Source: Candidatus Bathyarchaeota archaeon (lineage in GTDB: Archaea > Thermoproteota > Bathyarchaeia > TCS64). From it: 64,000 nucleotides of DNA. The translations under genes were made by a program, and so were the position numbers. Below, one piece after another: positions 15,933 to 24,814 of this stretch. The stretch spans positions 62,001 through 126,000 of the forward strand of contig JAOZHO010000035.1 in the NCBI GenBank assembly GCA_026014875.1, read 5' to 3'. Below the pieces are notes generated by a model. That model did not search any database. It saw only the letters and a list, made by a program, of their open reading frames with translations, and had not been told where the DNA came from. Positions within the stretch are counted from its first letter, which is position 1; each line of letters begins with the position of its first letter.

Positions 15933-18023
15933 TTGACTGAGCGGGTCCTGGTCGTCTGCGAAAAGCCTACAGCAGCGAGGAGGTTAGCTCAGGCTCTCGA
16001 TGACGGCGGGGCGCCCGAGAGCTTCTCGGAGAGGGGGGTTCCTTATCATGTTGCTCGGCGCGGGAAGCTCGACCTTATCGTCGTCTCCGCCCTGGGGCAT
16101 CTGTTCTCCGTCGCCCAGAAGGGGGGGAAATGGACGTATCCAGTCTTCGATTACGAGTGGGTGCCCTCCCACGTTGCGGATAAGAAGATGGCGAGGACGA
16201 GGCGCTTCGTGGAGTTGATCGGGAAGCTCTCTCTGGGGGTGGGGAGTTACGTGAGCGCCTGCGACTACGACATGGAGGGGAGCCTCATCGGCTACATGAT
16301 CCTGCGCCACGTCTGCGGAGAGGAGAGCGTCGCGAAGGCCAGGAGGATGAGGTTCTCTACCCTTACTGATCGGGACCTCAACCGCGCTTGGGATGAGATG
16401 TCCGATTCCCTCGACTTCCCCCTTATCGAGGCCGGTCGAACCCGTCACGAGGTGGACTGGCTCTTCGGGATCAATCTGACTCGAGCCCTCACGTTGGCTG
16501 TGAAGAACGCCACGGGCTTCTACAAGGTCCTAAGCGTAGGGAGGGTGCAGGGGCCAACCTTGAACTTCATCAAGGAGAGGGAGTTGGAGATCCAGACGTT
16601 CGTCCCGGCTCCTTTCTGGCTCATCAAGGCGGAGGTCCGACTAGGAAGAAAAAAGTTCGTTCTGGAGCACGAGGCGTCCCGGATCCACAGTGATTCCAAG
16701 GCGGCAAAGATCGTCGCAGAGTGCGAGGGGAAGGAGGGGGATTTGAAGGAACTCGAAACTGCGAGAACCGAGCTTTCCCCCCTCCTCCCCTTCAGCCTCG
16801 GGGACCTCCAGAGGGAGGCGTACAGCAAGCTCCGCTATTCCCCCCGGACCACCCTCCGGGCCGCTGAGAGGCTCTACCTCGGGGCGCTGATAAGCTACCC
16901 CCGGACATCGAGCCAGAGGCTCCCCCCCTCCATCGACCTGAGACGGATACTTGAGGGGCTCAGAGAGCAGAAGGGATACGCCGATTTCGCATCGAGGCTC
17001 CTAGGGAAATCCTCGCTGAGGCCGCGGCAGGGGAAGAAAGATGATCCCGCCCACCCCGCTATCCACCCGACGGGGAAGAAGCCAGGCAGGCTGGAGAAGG
17101 TGGATGCCAGGGTCTACGATTTGATCTGCCGGAGGTTCATGGCCTCCCTGGAAGATCCTGCGGTCAGGGAGAGCACGAGGGCAACCGTTGATGTAAACGG
17201 CCACATCTTCTACCTTAAAGGCTCTAGGCTCGTGGAGAAGGGCTGGACCGAGGTCTACGGACCATATTTCAGGGATAAAGGGGTAGTCTTACCCGCCCTC
17301 AAGATCGGCCGAAAAATCCCGATCAGGAATGTTGAAGCGCCTCGGAGGCTGACGAGGCCGCCGCCGAGATTCAACCCGGGCAGCCTACTCGCTCTCATGG
17401 AGCGCGACGGCATCGGGACCAAGGCGACCCGCTCCGACATCATCGACACCATGTTCAAGCGGGGCTACGTCGACGGCAGGGAGATCGGCGTCACCGATCT
17501 CGGGTTCACCGTCGTGGAATCCCTCGATAGGATAGTTCCGGAGATTCTTTCCGTTGAGATGACCCGGAAACTTGAGGAAGACATCGAGGATATCCGGGAG
17601 GGGGAGACGAACGCTGATACAGTTGTCGAGGAGGCGATAAGGGTCCTTGGACCGGCCCTATCGGAGTTCAAGCTGAACGAGGAGAGCATCGGAACCGCGA
17701 TCAATGAGGCGCTGCTCAGGGCTTCGAGGAAGGGTAACACGCTGGGGACCTGCCCTGTCTGCGAGACGGGGGAGATTCAGATCATCACGAGCAAGCAGAC
17801 CGGAAAGCGGTTTGCGGGCTGCACCAACTACTTCCAGGGATCGTGTGACGCGAGTTACCCGCTACCTCAGAAAGGAAAGATCCAGGCGACGGGCGGCAAG
17901 TGTTCGGTGTGTGGTGCTCCCCTGATCAAGGTGCTCAGGCGACGTAGGCGTCCGTGGGATCTGTGCATCAACATTGACTGCCCCAGCAAGAGGAAGGAGG
18001 ACCCGGCTGATGGCCAGATGTAG
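15933..18023 (+). CDS. topA: DNA topoisomerase IA
   Basis: Relaxes negatively supercoiled DNA through a transient 5'-phosphotyrosine break. 696 residues: an N-terminal TOPRIM domain with the DxDxE metal site (Asp111, Asp113, Glu115 in ACDYDMEGSLIGY), the catalytic domain with Tyr322 in GALISYPRTSS, and two C-terminal four-cysteine zinc ribbons (CPVC to C-x6-C, and CSVC to CINIDC). This is the archaeal topoisomerase I/III layout without a reverse-gyrase helicase. The start is TTG at 15933. The 3' end overlaps the next small gene by 14 bp. Confidence 0.9.
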   Translation: MTERVLVVCEKPTAARRLAQALDDGGAPESFSERGVPYHVARRGKLDLIVVSALGHLFSVAQKGGKWTYPVFDYEWVPSHVADKKMARTRRFVELIGKLSLGVGSYVSACDYDMEGSLIGYMILRHVCGEESVAKARRMRFSTLTDRDLNRAWDEMSDSLDFPLIEAGRTRHEVDWLFGINLTRALTLAVKNATGFYKVLSVGRVQGPTLNFIKERELEIQTFVPAPFWLIKAEVRLGRKKFVLEHEASRIHSDSKAAKIVAECEGKEGDLKELETARTELSPLLPFSLGDLQREAYSKLRYSPRTTLRAAERLYLGALISYPRTSSQRLPPSIDLRRILEGLREQKGYADFASRLLGKSSLRPRQGKKDDPAHPAIHPTGKKPGRLEKVDARVYDLICRRFMASLEDPAVRESTRATVDVNGHIFYLKGSRLVEKGWTEVYGPYFRDKGVVLPALKIGRKIPIRNVEAPRRLTRPPPRFNPGSLLALMERDGIGTKATRSDIIDTMFKRGYVDGREIGVTDLGFTVVESLDRIVPEILSVEMTRKLEEDIEDIREGETNADTVVEEAIRVLGPALSEFKLNEESIGTAINEALLRASRKGNTLGTCPVCETGEIQIITSKQTGKRFAGCTNYFQGSCDASYPLPQKGKIQATGGKCSVCGAPLIKVLRRRRRPWDLCINIDCPSKRKEDPADGQM

Positions 18024-18219
18024 TCTCTGCCACAGGGAGGGCTCCGAGGGGGGTTATTGCGGGTATCACCGGGATGCCCATGCGAACCTCGTTGCGGCCT
18101 ACGAAGCGTGGAGAAAATCCACCGAGCTCAGTTGGACTGGGTTCCTGGAGGAGATCATCCAGGCGAAGGAGACGGGAGAATGGGCTAGGGAAGTTGCTCA
18201 GAGTCTCCTCTCTAAATGA
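18010..18219 (+). CDS. Small zinc-finger-like protein coupled to topA
   Basis: 69 residues. The N-terminus MARCSLCHREGSEGGYCGYH has three cysteines and two histidines in a compact zinc-binding pattern. The rest is helical (EAWRKSTELSWTGFLEEII). The ATG overlaps the end of topA and is preceded by a strong AGGAAGGAGG ribosome-binding site 9 bp away, so the two proteins are probably translated together. Not recognised as a named family. Confidence 0.65.
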   Translation: MARCSLCHREGSEGGYCGYHRDAHANLVAAYEAWRKSTELSWTGFLEEIIQAKETGEWAREVAQSLLSK

Positions 18220-18461
18220 TCGGGGGGGGGGAAATCCTCTAACAATTTTCCATAATCCAATTGGATTCGGATACTTTGTTTCGGAGTGGAAAGCCTTTCC
18301 CAACAGCGTGGTGTTTAGTCATGATCGAGGCTGTAGACCCCTTGGAAATCGTCAAGAAAAACAGGGGGTATCAATAGACTTACTACGCGCGTGTATATTT
18401 TGGAACAGCCGTTCCAAAGCAAGCCTGATATTGCTGAAACAGAGACAAAGTATTGGTAAGT

Positions 18462-19772
18462 ATGTTACAATCGAATAATCGAAAATATGCAACTGCAATA
18501 ATTTTAATGATGCTTTTCTCCGTGACCACTGTTCTGGGTGCGGGAATGGGCGGTGGCTCAGGTTCATCGGGGCCCCCGGATCCACCTGGGGATGCAAATA
18601 GAGTTAACAGGCCTGATACTGTGCCCAGTGGCTTTGCCTATAGGTATAATGCCTCCGGGCCCCAGGTTTTCCAGTTCAGGAATATGACCATGCAGTTCCA
18701 CGCTAATAGGCAGATGGAGATGAACATATCCTGTGAACCAGGTCTACGGCTTCACTATCTGGATATGCAGCTTCAACTGCAAAACAGCCTCACGCTACAC
18801 GTCAATGCACGTCTAGGACCCCCTGAGGGTATCGATCCCCCACGTGACGGCGTATACCACTATCTGGAGATTGAGCCCAATAATACCGAGGGAATCCAGG
18901 CAAGAATGCGGCTATACATCGATGAGGAGGAGATGCAGGGTCTGGCCAACAGGAGTATCAACAGGCAGCAGCTCCGCTGGTCTTACTGGAATGGCAGCGA
19001 TTGGGCTCCAGTCCACAGCTGGATGGACGATGAGGGCTTCCTCGTCTGCGATACTAACCATTTCAGCTCCTGGACTGTAAGGGAGATGAAAGATCCCCCT
19101 TCAATGCCTACCCCTAATATCCCCGGTATATCTGAACACGCCAAAGCCTACAATTACAGCCACATGACCCCTCAGGGATTCCAGTGGACAACCCGCGAGA
19201 ATGAAGGTCTGATGTTCGCCTTCCAGAACATGAACATGCTGTTAAACTGCACGAGGAACATGGAGATGAATATCACGGCAGGCGATGGCGTAGTCGAGAG
19301 GCTCTTCCGATTACAGTTGAATCCCGGAGAACCCGTTCAACTCCGCATGAATCTCCAGTTGAATCCAATGGGCGGTGCGGAGGCGCCCGAGAATGGTATA
19401 GGGTTCTACGCTGAGATAGAGTCCAATGGGACTGGACCTATGGATGCTAAGCTGGGACTCCATGTGGATGCTGAAATGCTGCAACAGAAGCTCAACAGGG
19501 AAGTGAATGCCTCCCAGCTCCGGTGGGCCTACTGGAGTGGCTCCTCATGGCAGGTTGTGGACTCAACTCTGAATGATGAAAGCATACTGGAGTGTGAGAC
19601 AGACCACTTCTCCACGTGGACAATCCTAGAGATAGCCCAGGAGACCGGCGACGTTGCTTCTGATGATGTAGATGATGAGAAACCAGGCGGCATACCCGGC
19701 TTCCCATACCACTCGGTAGTAATCGGGGTGCTCTTGGCAACGCTAATCGCATACATGTTCAGACAAAAGTAG
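18462..19772 (+). CDS. Secreted two-repeat protein with a PGF-type C-terminal sorting tail
   Basis: 436 residues. There is an N-terminal signal peptide (KYATAIILMMLFSVTTVLGAG). Two related domains of about 160 residues follow, each ending with a tryptophan-rich block (LRWSYWNGSDWAPV and LRWAYWSGSSWQVV) and then a short C-x-T-(N/D)-H-F-S-(S/T)-W-T motif. Both halves carry several N-glycosylation sequons. The tail is PGGIPGFPYHSVVIG, a hydrophobic helix and a basic end, the tripartite layout of PGF-CTERM-like substrates of archaeosortases. An archaeosortase is encoded at 53735. The function of the repeat is unknown. Confidence 0.7.
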   Translation: MLQSNNRKYATAIILMMLFSVTTVLGAGMGGGSGSSGPPDPPGDANRVNRPDTVPSGFAYRYNASGPQVFQFRNMTMQFHANRQMEMNISCEPGLRLHYLDMQLQLQNSLTLHVNARLGPPEGIDPPRDGVYHYLEIEPNNTEGIQARMRLYIDEEEMQGLANRSINRQQLRWSYWNGSDWAPVHSWMDDEGFLVCDTNHFSSWTVREMKDPPSMPTPNIPGISEHAKAYNYSHMTPQGFQWTTRENEGLMFAFQNMNMLLNCTRNMEMNITAGDGVVERLFRLQLNPGEPVQLRMNLQLNPMGGAEAPENGIGFYAEIESNGTGPMDAKLGLHVDAEMLQQKLNREVNASQLRWAYWSGSSWQVVDSTLNDESILECETDHFSTWTILEIAQETGDVASDDVDDEKPGGIPGFPYHSVVIGVLLATLIAYMFRQK

Positions 19773-19821
19773 TTCAGGCAGCGGTGGTCACCGTCAGGGT
19801 TCCCCCGTTTATCTCCAGTAT

Positions 19822-20232
19822 CTATTCCAGAGCTTCCTTCCTGATCTCCCAGCGGCTGGAACGCCCGTCCCTGATCCATCCTCCCCCTAAGGTGCGGATG
19901 GCCTCGTTGATGGGGCCCCATAGGTCGCCGAGGAACTTTTTGGGGCTCACCGATACGATGTCATCCCCTTCCTCGACATCCACAAGGGTGAGGTCCACGC
20001 CTGCTGCGGCCAGCTTCTCCTGTACTCCTCCCTGGGCAATGACCGGTGCAGTGGGGACAATCTGAGCCTGGGGCGGTGCCGGGACCCCAGTAGCAGATTT
20101 ACCCACCGAGATAACTACGCCAATTTTCGACCCGCAGTCGGGGCACGTGACCCACGTGATGTTAGAGTCTTCCCTGTCAGACAACTTTGGCTCACTCCTC
20201 TTATTGACATCTGGACCTCTTAAAAGTTGCAT
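19822..20232 (-). CDS. Hypothetical protein with a zinc-ribbon half-motif
   Basis: About 136 residues. A CPDCGSK motif sits near residue 30, a proline-rich linker follows (VPAPPQAQIVPTAP), then an acidic alpha/beta segment ending with LGGGWIRDGRSSRWEI. The open frame reaches 20274, but its first codons are made from the GTCTCAT palindrome at 20251-20276, so the internal ATG at 20232 is the more likely start. Not recognised. Confidence 0.5.
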   Translation of the reverse strand: MQLLRGPDVNKRSEPKLSDREDSNITWVTCPDCGSKIGVVISVGKSATGVPAPPQAQIVPTAPVIAQGGVQEKLAAAGVDLTLVDVEEGDDIVSVSPKKFLGDLWGPINEAIRTLGGGWIRDGRSSRWEIRKEALE

Positions 20233-20250
20233 TGTTGGCGAAGTGCCTTC

Positions 20251-20276
20251 TTTTGTCTCATATTTATGGGACATAA
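20251..20276. repeat. GTCTCAT palindrome, copy 1
   Basis: GTCTCAT (20255-20261), spacer ATTT, ATGGGAC (20266-20272), with a TTTT flank. One of six copies of an 18-bp dyad with a constant 4-nt spacer, all intergenic or at gene starts. Here it overlaps the longer start of the minus-strand hypothetical gene. Confidence 0.7.
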
Positions 20277-20396
20277 TCCTACTCCGCTCCCCAAAATCAG
20301 CGATTCTCCATGCGTAGCGACGATGTTCATTTAGGGAAAATTGTATTAATCAGTTAGAAGATACAAAGTTACGGGTATACTCCTTTGACAGTCCAA

Positions 20397-20549
20397 ATGG
20401 AGAGGTACCAGTGTCCATACTGTGATAGGCAGGCTGCGAGCCCGGGAGGGGTGCGATTCCATGTCAAGCTTGATCATCCTGACAAGCTCGACGAGTTCAA
20501 CGAGATGCACTACCCGGGGATGGCCGAGAGATTCAAGATCCAACTATAA
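20397..20549 (+). CDS. 50-residue C2H2 zinc-finger protein
   Basis: A single classical zinc finger: Y-x-CPYC near the N-terminus, then FHVKLDH, giving a C-x2-C / H-x4-H pattern. A short tail ends YPGMAERFKIQL. An in-frame TTG at 20385 would add four residues. Single-finger proteins of this size are common archaeal putative DNA- or RNA-binding proteins. It stands alone between the divergent hypothetical gene and the MBL gene. Confidence 0.7.
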   Translation: MERYQCPYCDRQAASPGGVRFHVKLDHPDKLDEFNEMHYPGMAERFKIQL

Positions 20550-20583
20550 AGACAGTGTACACTGATCTCGTTCTGAAGCTGCA

Positions 20584-20641
20584 GGGACAGTATTCCAGTC
20601 CATAATTTTGAAGGTATATATATTATAAGGCGTCGTGAAAA
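20584..20641 (+). repeat. Composite intergenic element, copy 1
   Basis: GGGACA and AGTCC form an imperfect dyad, then comes AATTTTGAAGGTATATA, then ATTATAAGGCGTCG. The same order and spacing occur at 28270-28322 (reverse orientation) and 34781-34834. This copy points toward the MBL gene, whose ATG is about 210 bp downstream. It contains TATA-like DNA and may be a promoter of an untranslated RNA or a short mobile repeat. Confidence 0.65.
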
Positions 20642-20671
20642 AACATCGAATATTCTTCGAATATCCCGGTA

Positions 20672-20687
20672 CAACCCATACGGGTTG
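20672..20687. other. Short hairpin downstream of composite element 1
   Basis: CAACCC (20672-20677), loop ATAC, GGGTTG (20682-20687). It follows the composite element by about 35 bp and would be part of any transcript started there. Confidence 0.35.
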
Positions 20688-20847
20688 CATGGGAAAGTAA
20701 ATTTAGTGCCTCACACGACCCCTGTTCGATACTTCGATCCCTCAGATCAGCCAAAGAATGTGTCTATCTGGAAAACAGGGTTTTTTCTACAGTTTGGAGG
20801 GATCGATTAATAGCTCACACGTTCTAATTCGTATCAAGGCTGATTGT

Positions 20848-21570
20848 ATGAAACTCACTGAGAATATCTACCTCGTCGGGGGATATGGTTACGGTTACTC
20901 CGCCGTGGGGGACTGCAATATCTACATGATCGACTGCGGGGGGAGCCTCGCGATAGTCGATACGGGCGGAGGGAAGGGCGTGCCCCAGATCATAGGCAAC
21001 ATCGAGAGGATGGGATTCGACGCCGATGACTTGGAGGTCGCGTTCATATCCCACTGCCACTTCGACCACATCGGCGGCAACAAAGGCTTCAAGGAGGCAA
21101 CGGGGTGCCGTATAGCCGCCCACGAGGCCGAGAAAGAGGAACTGGAGGGACTGGGAGAGATGACCCTCTACTCGATGGGGCTGGAGAGGGGCCTTAGTTT
21201 TGAGCCCGTGAAAGTCGACACCGTCTTGAGGGGCGGGGAGAGCGTCAAAGTGGGAAGCGTCGCGTTCCAGGTCGTGCATACCCCGGGCCACTCTCCCGGG
21301 GGAATCTCCCTTCTGATCGAAGACGGTGGTTCGCGATGCCTTTTCCCGGGGGACACCGCCTCCGCCCTAGGCAGGCTGGGGTTCATCAACGGTCCCGGCT
21401 TCGTCCTGCCGGAGTGGAAGTCCTCCATCAAGAAGATGATGGCACTAGAGCCCGACATGATGTTTCCTGGACACGGAACATTCCTCCTATCCGGGGCGAT
21501 GGAGCACCTCGCGGTCTACGACGAGAAGCTGAATTCTCCCTGGGTCAACATAGTAACCTCCGTGGGCTGA
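20848..21570 (+). CDS. Metallo-beta-lactamase-fold hydrolase
   Basis: About 240 residues with the MBL signature SHCHFDHIGG, downstream His in VVHTPGHSPGG, Asp in FPGDTA and a last His in FPGHG, which together bind two metals. The length and motif order fit the glyoxalase-II/hydroxyacylglutathione-hydrolase-like group of small cytoplasmic hydrolases. The frame is open to 20758, but the ATG at 20848 starts the conserved domain (MKLTENIYLVGG). The substrate is not known. Confidence 0.8.
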   Translation: MKLTENIYLVGGYGYGYSAVGDCNIYMIDCGGSLAIVDTGGGKGVPQIIGNIERMGFDADDLEVAFISHCHFDHIGGNKGFKEATGCRIAAHEAEKEELEGLGEMTLYSMGLERGLSFEPVKVDTVLRGGESVKVGSVAFQVVHTPGHSPGGISLLIEDGGSRCLFPGDTASALGRLGFINGPGFVLPEWKSSIKKMMALEPDMMFPGHGTFLLSGAMEHLAVYDEKLNSPWVNIVTSVG

Positions 21571-21595
21571 ACGCCCCCGGCTCCCCTTTTATTTC

Positions 21596-22099
21596 TCAAG
21601 GGTGGACAGGAATCCCGAGAATAGTGGGGGAGGATTTCTTTCTCCCGGATGTATTGAAACTGAATTTCTCCTTTTCGATCTCTAGGTTCCCGATTGTTGC
21701 CACGGTCTTGAGTGGGACCTCCTCGATATCTTCTTCGCTGGGAGGCTCCTCGTATTCACTGCCAACCTTAGGCTGAGGCTCTGCAGCAACGCTTTCCTCC
21801 TTCGCGTAATCACATATCTCTTGGTGGAATATCCGCTCTAGAATATCCTCCATGCGCCTCCCCAGGACCTCAGAGAAAACCTCGATCTCGTCCCCATTCA
21901 AGGGCCGGTTGAACATGGCGAGACTGCTTGCGTTGAGCCGGGATCGGGCGCTGCCGGCGACATAACCCATCAGGAAAAATCTCTTCGACTCCTCAGGGAC
22001 ACCCAGTTCCATGAGTAGGCCTGAATATTCTTGGGTAAGCGATTTATCAGGAAAGCCGTCGATCTGTAGCTCACACAGCCCTCTGAGTAGCACATCCAT
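21596..22099 (-). CDS. Hypothetical protein
   Basis: 167 residues, not recognised. Residues 1-100 are helical (LMELGVPEESKRFFLMGYVAGSA; SEVLGRRMEDILERIF). An acidic linker follows (EEPPSEEDIEEV), then a basic C-terminus. A TATA-like ATAAATATTA lies about 45 bp upstream on the minus strand. It converges on the MBL gene with a 25-bp gap. Confidence 0.55.
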   Translation of the reverse strand: MDVLLRGLCELQIDGFPDKSLTQEYSGLLMELGVPEESKRFFLMGYVAGSARSRLNASSLAMFNRPLNGDEIEVFSEVLGRRMEDILERIFHQEICDYAKEESVAAEPQPKVGSEYEEPPSEEDIEEVPLKTVATIGNLEIEKEKFSFNTSGRKKSSPTILGIPVHP

Positions 22100-22248
22100 C
22101 GGGATCTAACCCCATTACCCGCCGTCGGGAGATAGATCTGTAATATTTATAGTGGTTATGTATCTGGGATTCATCTCTTTCCCGCTTTAGAATGCTGATC
22201 TTTGATTGCTGAGCAATTTCCATTTAATATAGTGAGGCGTATAATCCG

Positions 22249-23043
22249 TTGGAGGCCCATACCCTGAAAGGCAACAGTCGAAACAACATGATACTAGATG
22301 CCCCGACTGTTGAGGAGGCATACCAAGCCGTGATAGGCGGGACCTCCAGGCATAAGACTGTCATCATTTCTGGGAACTGCTGGGTGGACTACCAGGGCAG
22401 GGCCAGCTCGACCCTGGAACCCGGGGAGAGGATTGTCATGTTGAAGCCGGATGGGTCGGCCCTCGTCCACCGCCCCACGAACTACGCCCCAGTGAACTGG
22501 CAGCCTCCGGGGGCCATCTTCAGGACCGCCATCAAGGGCGATAACCTCTCTATCCGGGCTTTTAGGAGGAAGGAGAACGAGACCCTCGAGGTGACCTTCG
22601 ACAGGATAATCATGGTCGCCGTCTTGGACCTCCAGGACTCGGGAGAGTTCTACCTCCATGCCAGCGAGAAGGACATGCAGGAGGCGATCCTTTTCCAGCC
22701 CGATCTCCTCGAGGAGGGCTTCAGGCCCATCAAGGCCGAGAAGCCGGTGGAACCGGGATTCATAGACATCATGGGAGTGGACAAAGACAACGTCCTCACC
22801 ATCGTGGAGATCAAGAGGAACCCGGCGACGAGCGAGGCGGTGCTCCAGCTCCAGAAGTACATGGACGTCTTCAAGAACGATTCCACCCGGAGGATAAGGG
22901 GGATACTCGTGGCGCCGGAGCTCGCCAGGGGCGCTCAGGGGCTCCTCGCGACACTGGGGCTCGAATTCAAGGCCCTGTCCCCCAAGGTCTGTTCTGAGGT
23001 GCTGAAAAGGAAGAGGTCGAAGACGCTAACCGAGTTCTTCTGA
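22249..23043 (+). CDS. nucS: Endonuclease NucS (EndoMS)
   Basis: A mismatch- and branched-DNA-specific endonuclease that works with PCNA in archaeal non-canonical mismatch repair. The N-terminal half-barrel DNA-binding domain includes GNCWVDYQGRASSTLEPGER. The C-terminal RecB-like nuclease domain has the Asp in PGFIDIMGVD and Glu-x-Lys in TIVEIKRNPATS, then the QLQKYM motif. The annotated start is TTG at 22249. An ATG at 22288 would give 251 residues and is also plausible, given the TATA-like TTTAATATA near 22223-22231. Confidence 0.9.
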   Translation: MEAHTLKGNSRNNMILDAPTVEEAYQAVIGGTSRHKTVIISGNCWVDYQGRASSTLEPGERIVMLKPDGSALVHRPTNYAPVNWQPPGAIFRTAIKGDNLSIRAFRRKENETLEVTFDRIIMVAVLDLQDSGEFYLHASEKDMQEAILFQPDLLEEGFRPIKAEKPVEPGFIDIMGVDKDNVLTIVEIKRNPATSEAVLQLQKYMDVFKNDSTRRIRGILVAPELARGAQGLLATLGLEFKALSPKVCSEVLKRKRSKTLTEFF

Positions 23044-23111
23044 GTTCCCGCTTACCTCATTGAGAAACGTGATAAATGGGGCGAGGGGATAGGTCCCCAA
23101 GGGTGAACTGA

Positions 23112-24233
23112 TTGAGGGTCGAATCTTTCAGGGTGGAGAAGTGGCTCAACGAATACGAGCACGACGTCGAGGTCAACGTCTCGGAGACCTGCGTGGAGCC
23201 CTTCACGATCGGGGAGTTCCTCCACCTCATGGGGCGGGAAAACTTCTTCAACGAGATGTGGGACACCCAGCTCACATACGGTTACATACCGGGATCCCTA
23301 GGGCTAAGGACCGGAATATCAAAGCTATATGAAGGACTGGGGCCAGAGAACATCCTGGTGGCGGGAGGCGCAATAGGGGCCAACTTCCTGGTCCTCTACA
23401 GCCTCGTCGAGCCCGGGGACAACATCGTCTCGGTCATCCCCACTTACCAGCAGCTCTACAGCGTGGCAAAGTCTTTCGGCGCCGACGTAAAGTTCTTGAG
23501 GCTGAAAATGGAGGACGGATGGCTGCCGGACACTGACGAACTGCGGAGGCTCGTCGACGACGGCACCAAGCTTATCGTCATCAACAACCCCAACAATCCC
23601 ACGGGGAGCCTCATCGGCGACGAGATGCTGAAGGAGTTATGCGAGATCGCAGAGGAAGCGGGGGCCTACCTCCTCGACGACGAATCCTACAGGGGCGTCT
23701 ACGTCGACCCTTCAGAAAGGGTCTCCTCGGTTGTCGAACTCTACCATAATGGAATAGCGACCGGCTCGTTCTCGAAGCCCCTTTCTCTCACAGGGTTGAG
23801 GCTGGGCTGGATCGCGGCCAACGAGGATGTTATCTCGAAATGCGAGGACCGCAGGGACTATACGACCATTAGCAATGGGATGATTGACGATGCCCTGGCG
23901 ACCCTCGCCGTGGAGAACGTGGAGAGGATCACGAAGAGGAATGCGGGGATCGTACGCCGTAACTATGAGGTGCTCTCGGATTGGGTGGAGGGAGAGCCTC
24001 TCATAGACTGGATTCCCCCAAGGGGAGGCACCATTGCATTCCTGCGATACGATCTCGATATGGCCTCGGAAGAACTATGCCGCCGTCTGATAGACGAAAA
24101 GAGCACCCTCCTTGTTCCGGGGAGCTGTTTCGAGACAGAGGGTTTCGTCAGGATCGGGTGGGGTGGGGATGCGGAGATGCTGGCGGAGGGGCTGTCTCGA
24201 TTCAAGGAGTTCCTCGATGAGCACAGAGCTTGA
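23112..24233 (+). CDS. PLP-dependent aminotransferase, class I/II
   Basis: 373 residues of fold-type I. Substrate-binding and cofactor residues are visible: GYIPGSLGLR, the VINNPNNPTG loop, the Asp in LLDDESYRG, and the Schiff-base Lys222 in ATGSFSKPLSLTGLRLGW. The start is TTG at 23112. The amino donor is not evident; relatives act on aspartate, aromatic or alanine-type substrates. It follows nucS by 68 bp and may be co-transcribed. Confidence 0.8.
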   Translation: MRVESFRVEKWLNEYEHDVEVNVSETCVEPFTIGEFLHLMGRENFFNEMWDTQLTYGYIPGSLGLRTGISKLYEGLGPENILVAGGAIGANFLVLYSLVEPGDNIVSVIPTYQQLYSVAKSFGADVKFLRLKMEDGWLPDTDELRRLVDDGTKLIVINNPNNPTGSLIGDEMLKELCEIAEEAGAYLLDDESYRGVYVDPSERVSSVVELYHNGIATGSFSKPLSLTGLRLGWIAANEDVISKCEDRRDYTTISNGMIDDALATLAVENVERITKRNAGIVRRNYEVLSDWVEGEPLIDWIPPRGGTIAFLRYDLDMASEELCRRLIDEKSTLLVPGSCFETEGFVRIGWGGDAEMLAEGLSRFKEFLDEHRA

Positions 24234-24552
24234 GGAACGGTGCTCATAATAATTCATTTTCCCTCTTTTGTCACGTGAATATGGGACAAAGCCCAGGGTT
24301 CAGGAAGATCAATCCATATTTAGTTTCACGTTCAAATCTCGTAAATATCTCTCCTAAACCTCTCTCCTAAACATTTGTTCCTGATCCATGTTTTTCCCAC
24401 ATATGGAAGATCAATCTAAAATCGGGAAACCATTCCTAATATTGGATAAAAAGGCTTTATTTGTGTGAAATAGGGGAAATAGTTTCTTAATTCGCCAGAG
24501 AAGCCTTATATCTAAATTAAATTCCTTAATATCCAAGGAAGAGGTGTAAAAC
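24234..24552. other. Intergenic region with GTCTCAT palindrome copy 2
   Basis: AT-rich spacer without a gene. The imperfect palindrome TTTTGTCAC...GGGACAAA occupies 24266-24290 just after the aminotransferase. The TATA box of the winged-helix gene (CTTATATCTAAATT, about 24505-24518) lies near the end. Confidence 0.5.
24266..24290. repeat. GTCTCAT palindrome, copy 2 (imperfect)
   Basis: GTCACGT, spacer GAAT, ATGGGAC with TTTT and AAA flanks. It deviates at two positions but keeps the 7-4-7 layout. It is preceded by a pyrimidine-rich CCCTC, as is copy 5 at 35164. Confidence 0.5.
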
Positions 24553-24798
24553 GTGAGAAGAAACGACCTCGATATCTGCGCCGACATCCTCCAAGTGGCG
24601 AGGGCGGGCGCTAAGAAGACACAGATCGTGTATCAGGCCAACCTGAACTTCAAGATCGTAAAGGGCTACCTTCAGAGGCTCATCGCCAACGGGATGCTGG
24701 ACCCTAGCCAGGAGGGGAGGCTCTTCGTGACCACTAGTGTGGGGGTCGATTTCCTCGAGCGGTACAGGGCTCTCGTGAGCCCCTTCAAGGTAAATTAG
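24553..24798 (+). CDS. Winged-helix DNA-binding protein (HTH_45-like)
   Basis: 81 residues forming a single winged helix: CADILQVARAGAKKTQIVYQANLNF, the recognition helix IVKGYLQRLIANGML, and the wing GRLFVTTSVG. This is the archaeal HTH_45-type layout of small transcription regulators. The GTG start has a strong GAGGTG ribosome-binding site and a TATA box 35-48 bp upstream. A tiny membrane peptide gene follows. Confidence 0.75.
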   Translation: MRRNDLDICADILQVARAGAKKTQIVYQANLNFKIVKGYLQRLIANGMLDPSQEGRLFVTTSVGVDFLERYRALVSPFKVN

Positions 24799-24814
24799 GA
24801 AAGGAGGATGGAAT

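Noticed and set aside
20232-20274. Extended N-terminus MSHKYETK for the gene at 19822
   Set aside because: Those codons are generated by palindrome copy 1, which recurs at non-coding sites, so they are more likely regulatory DNA than protein.
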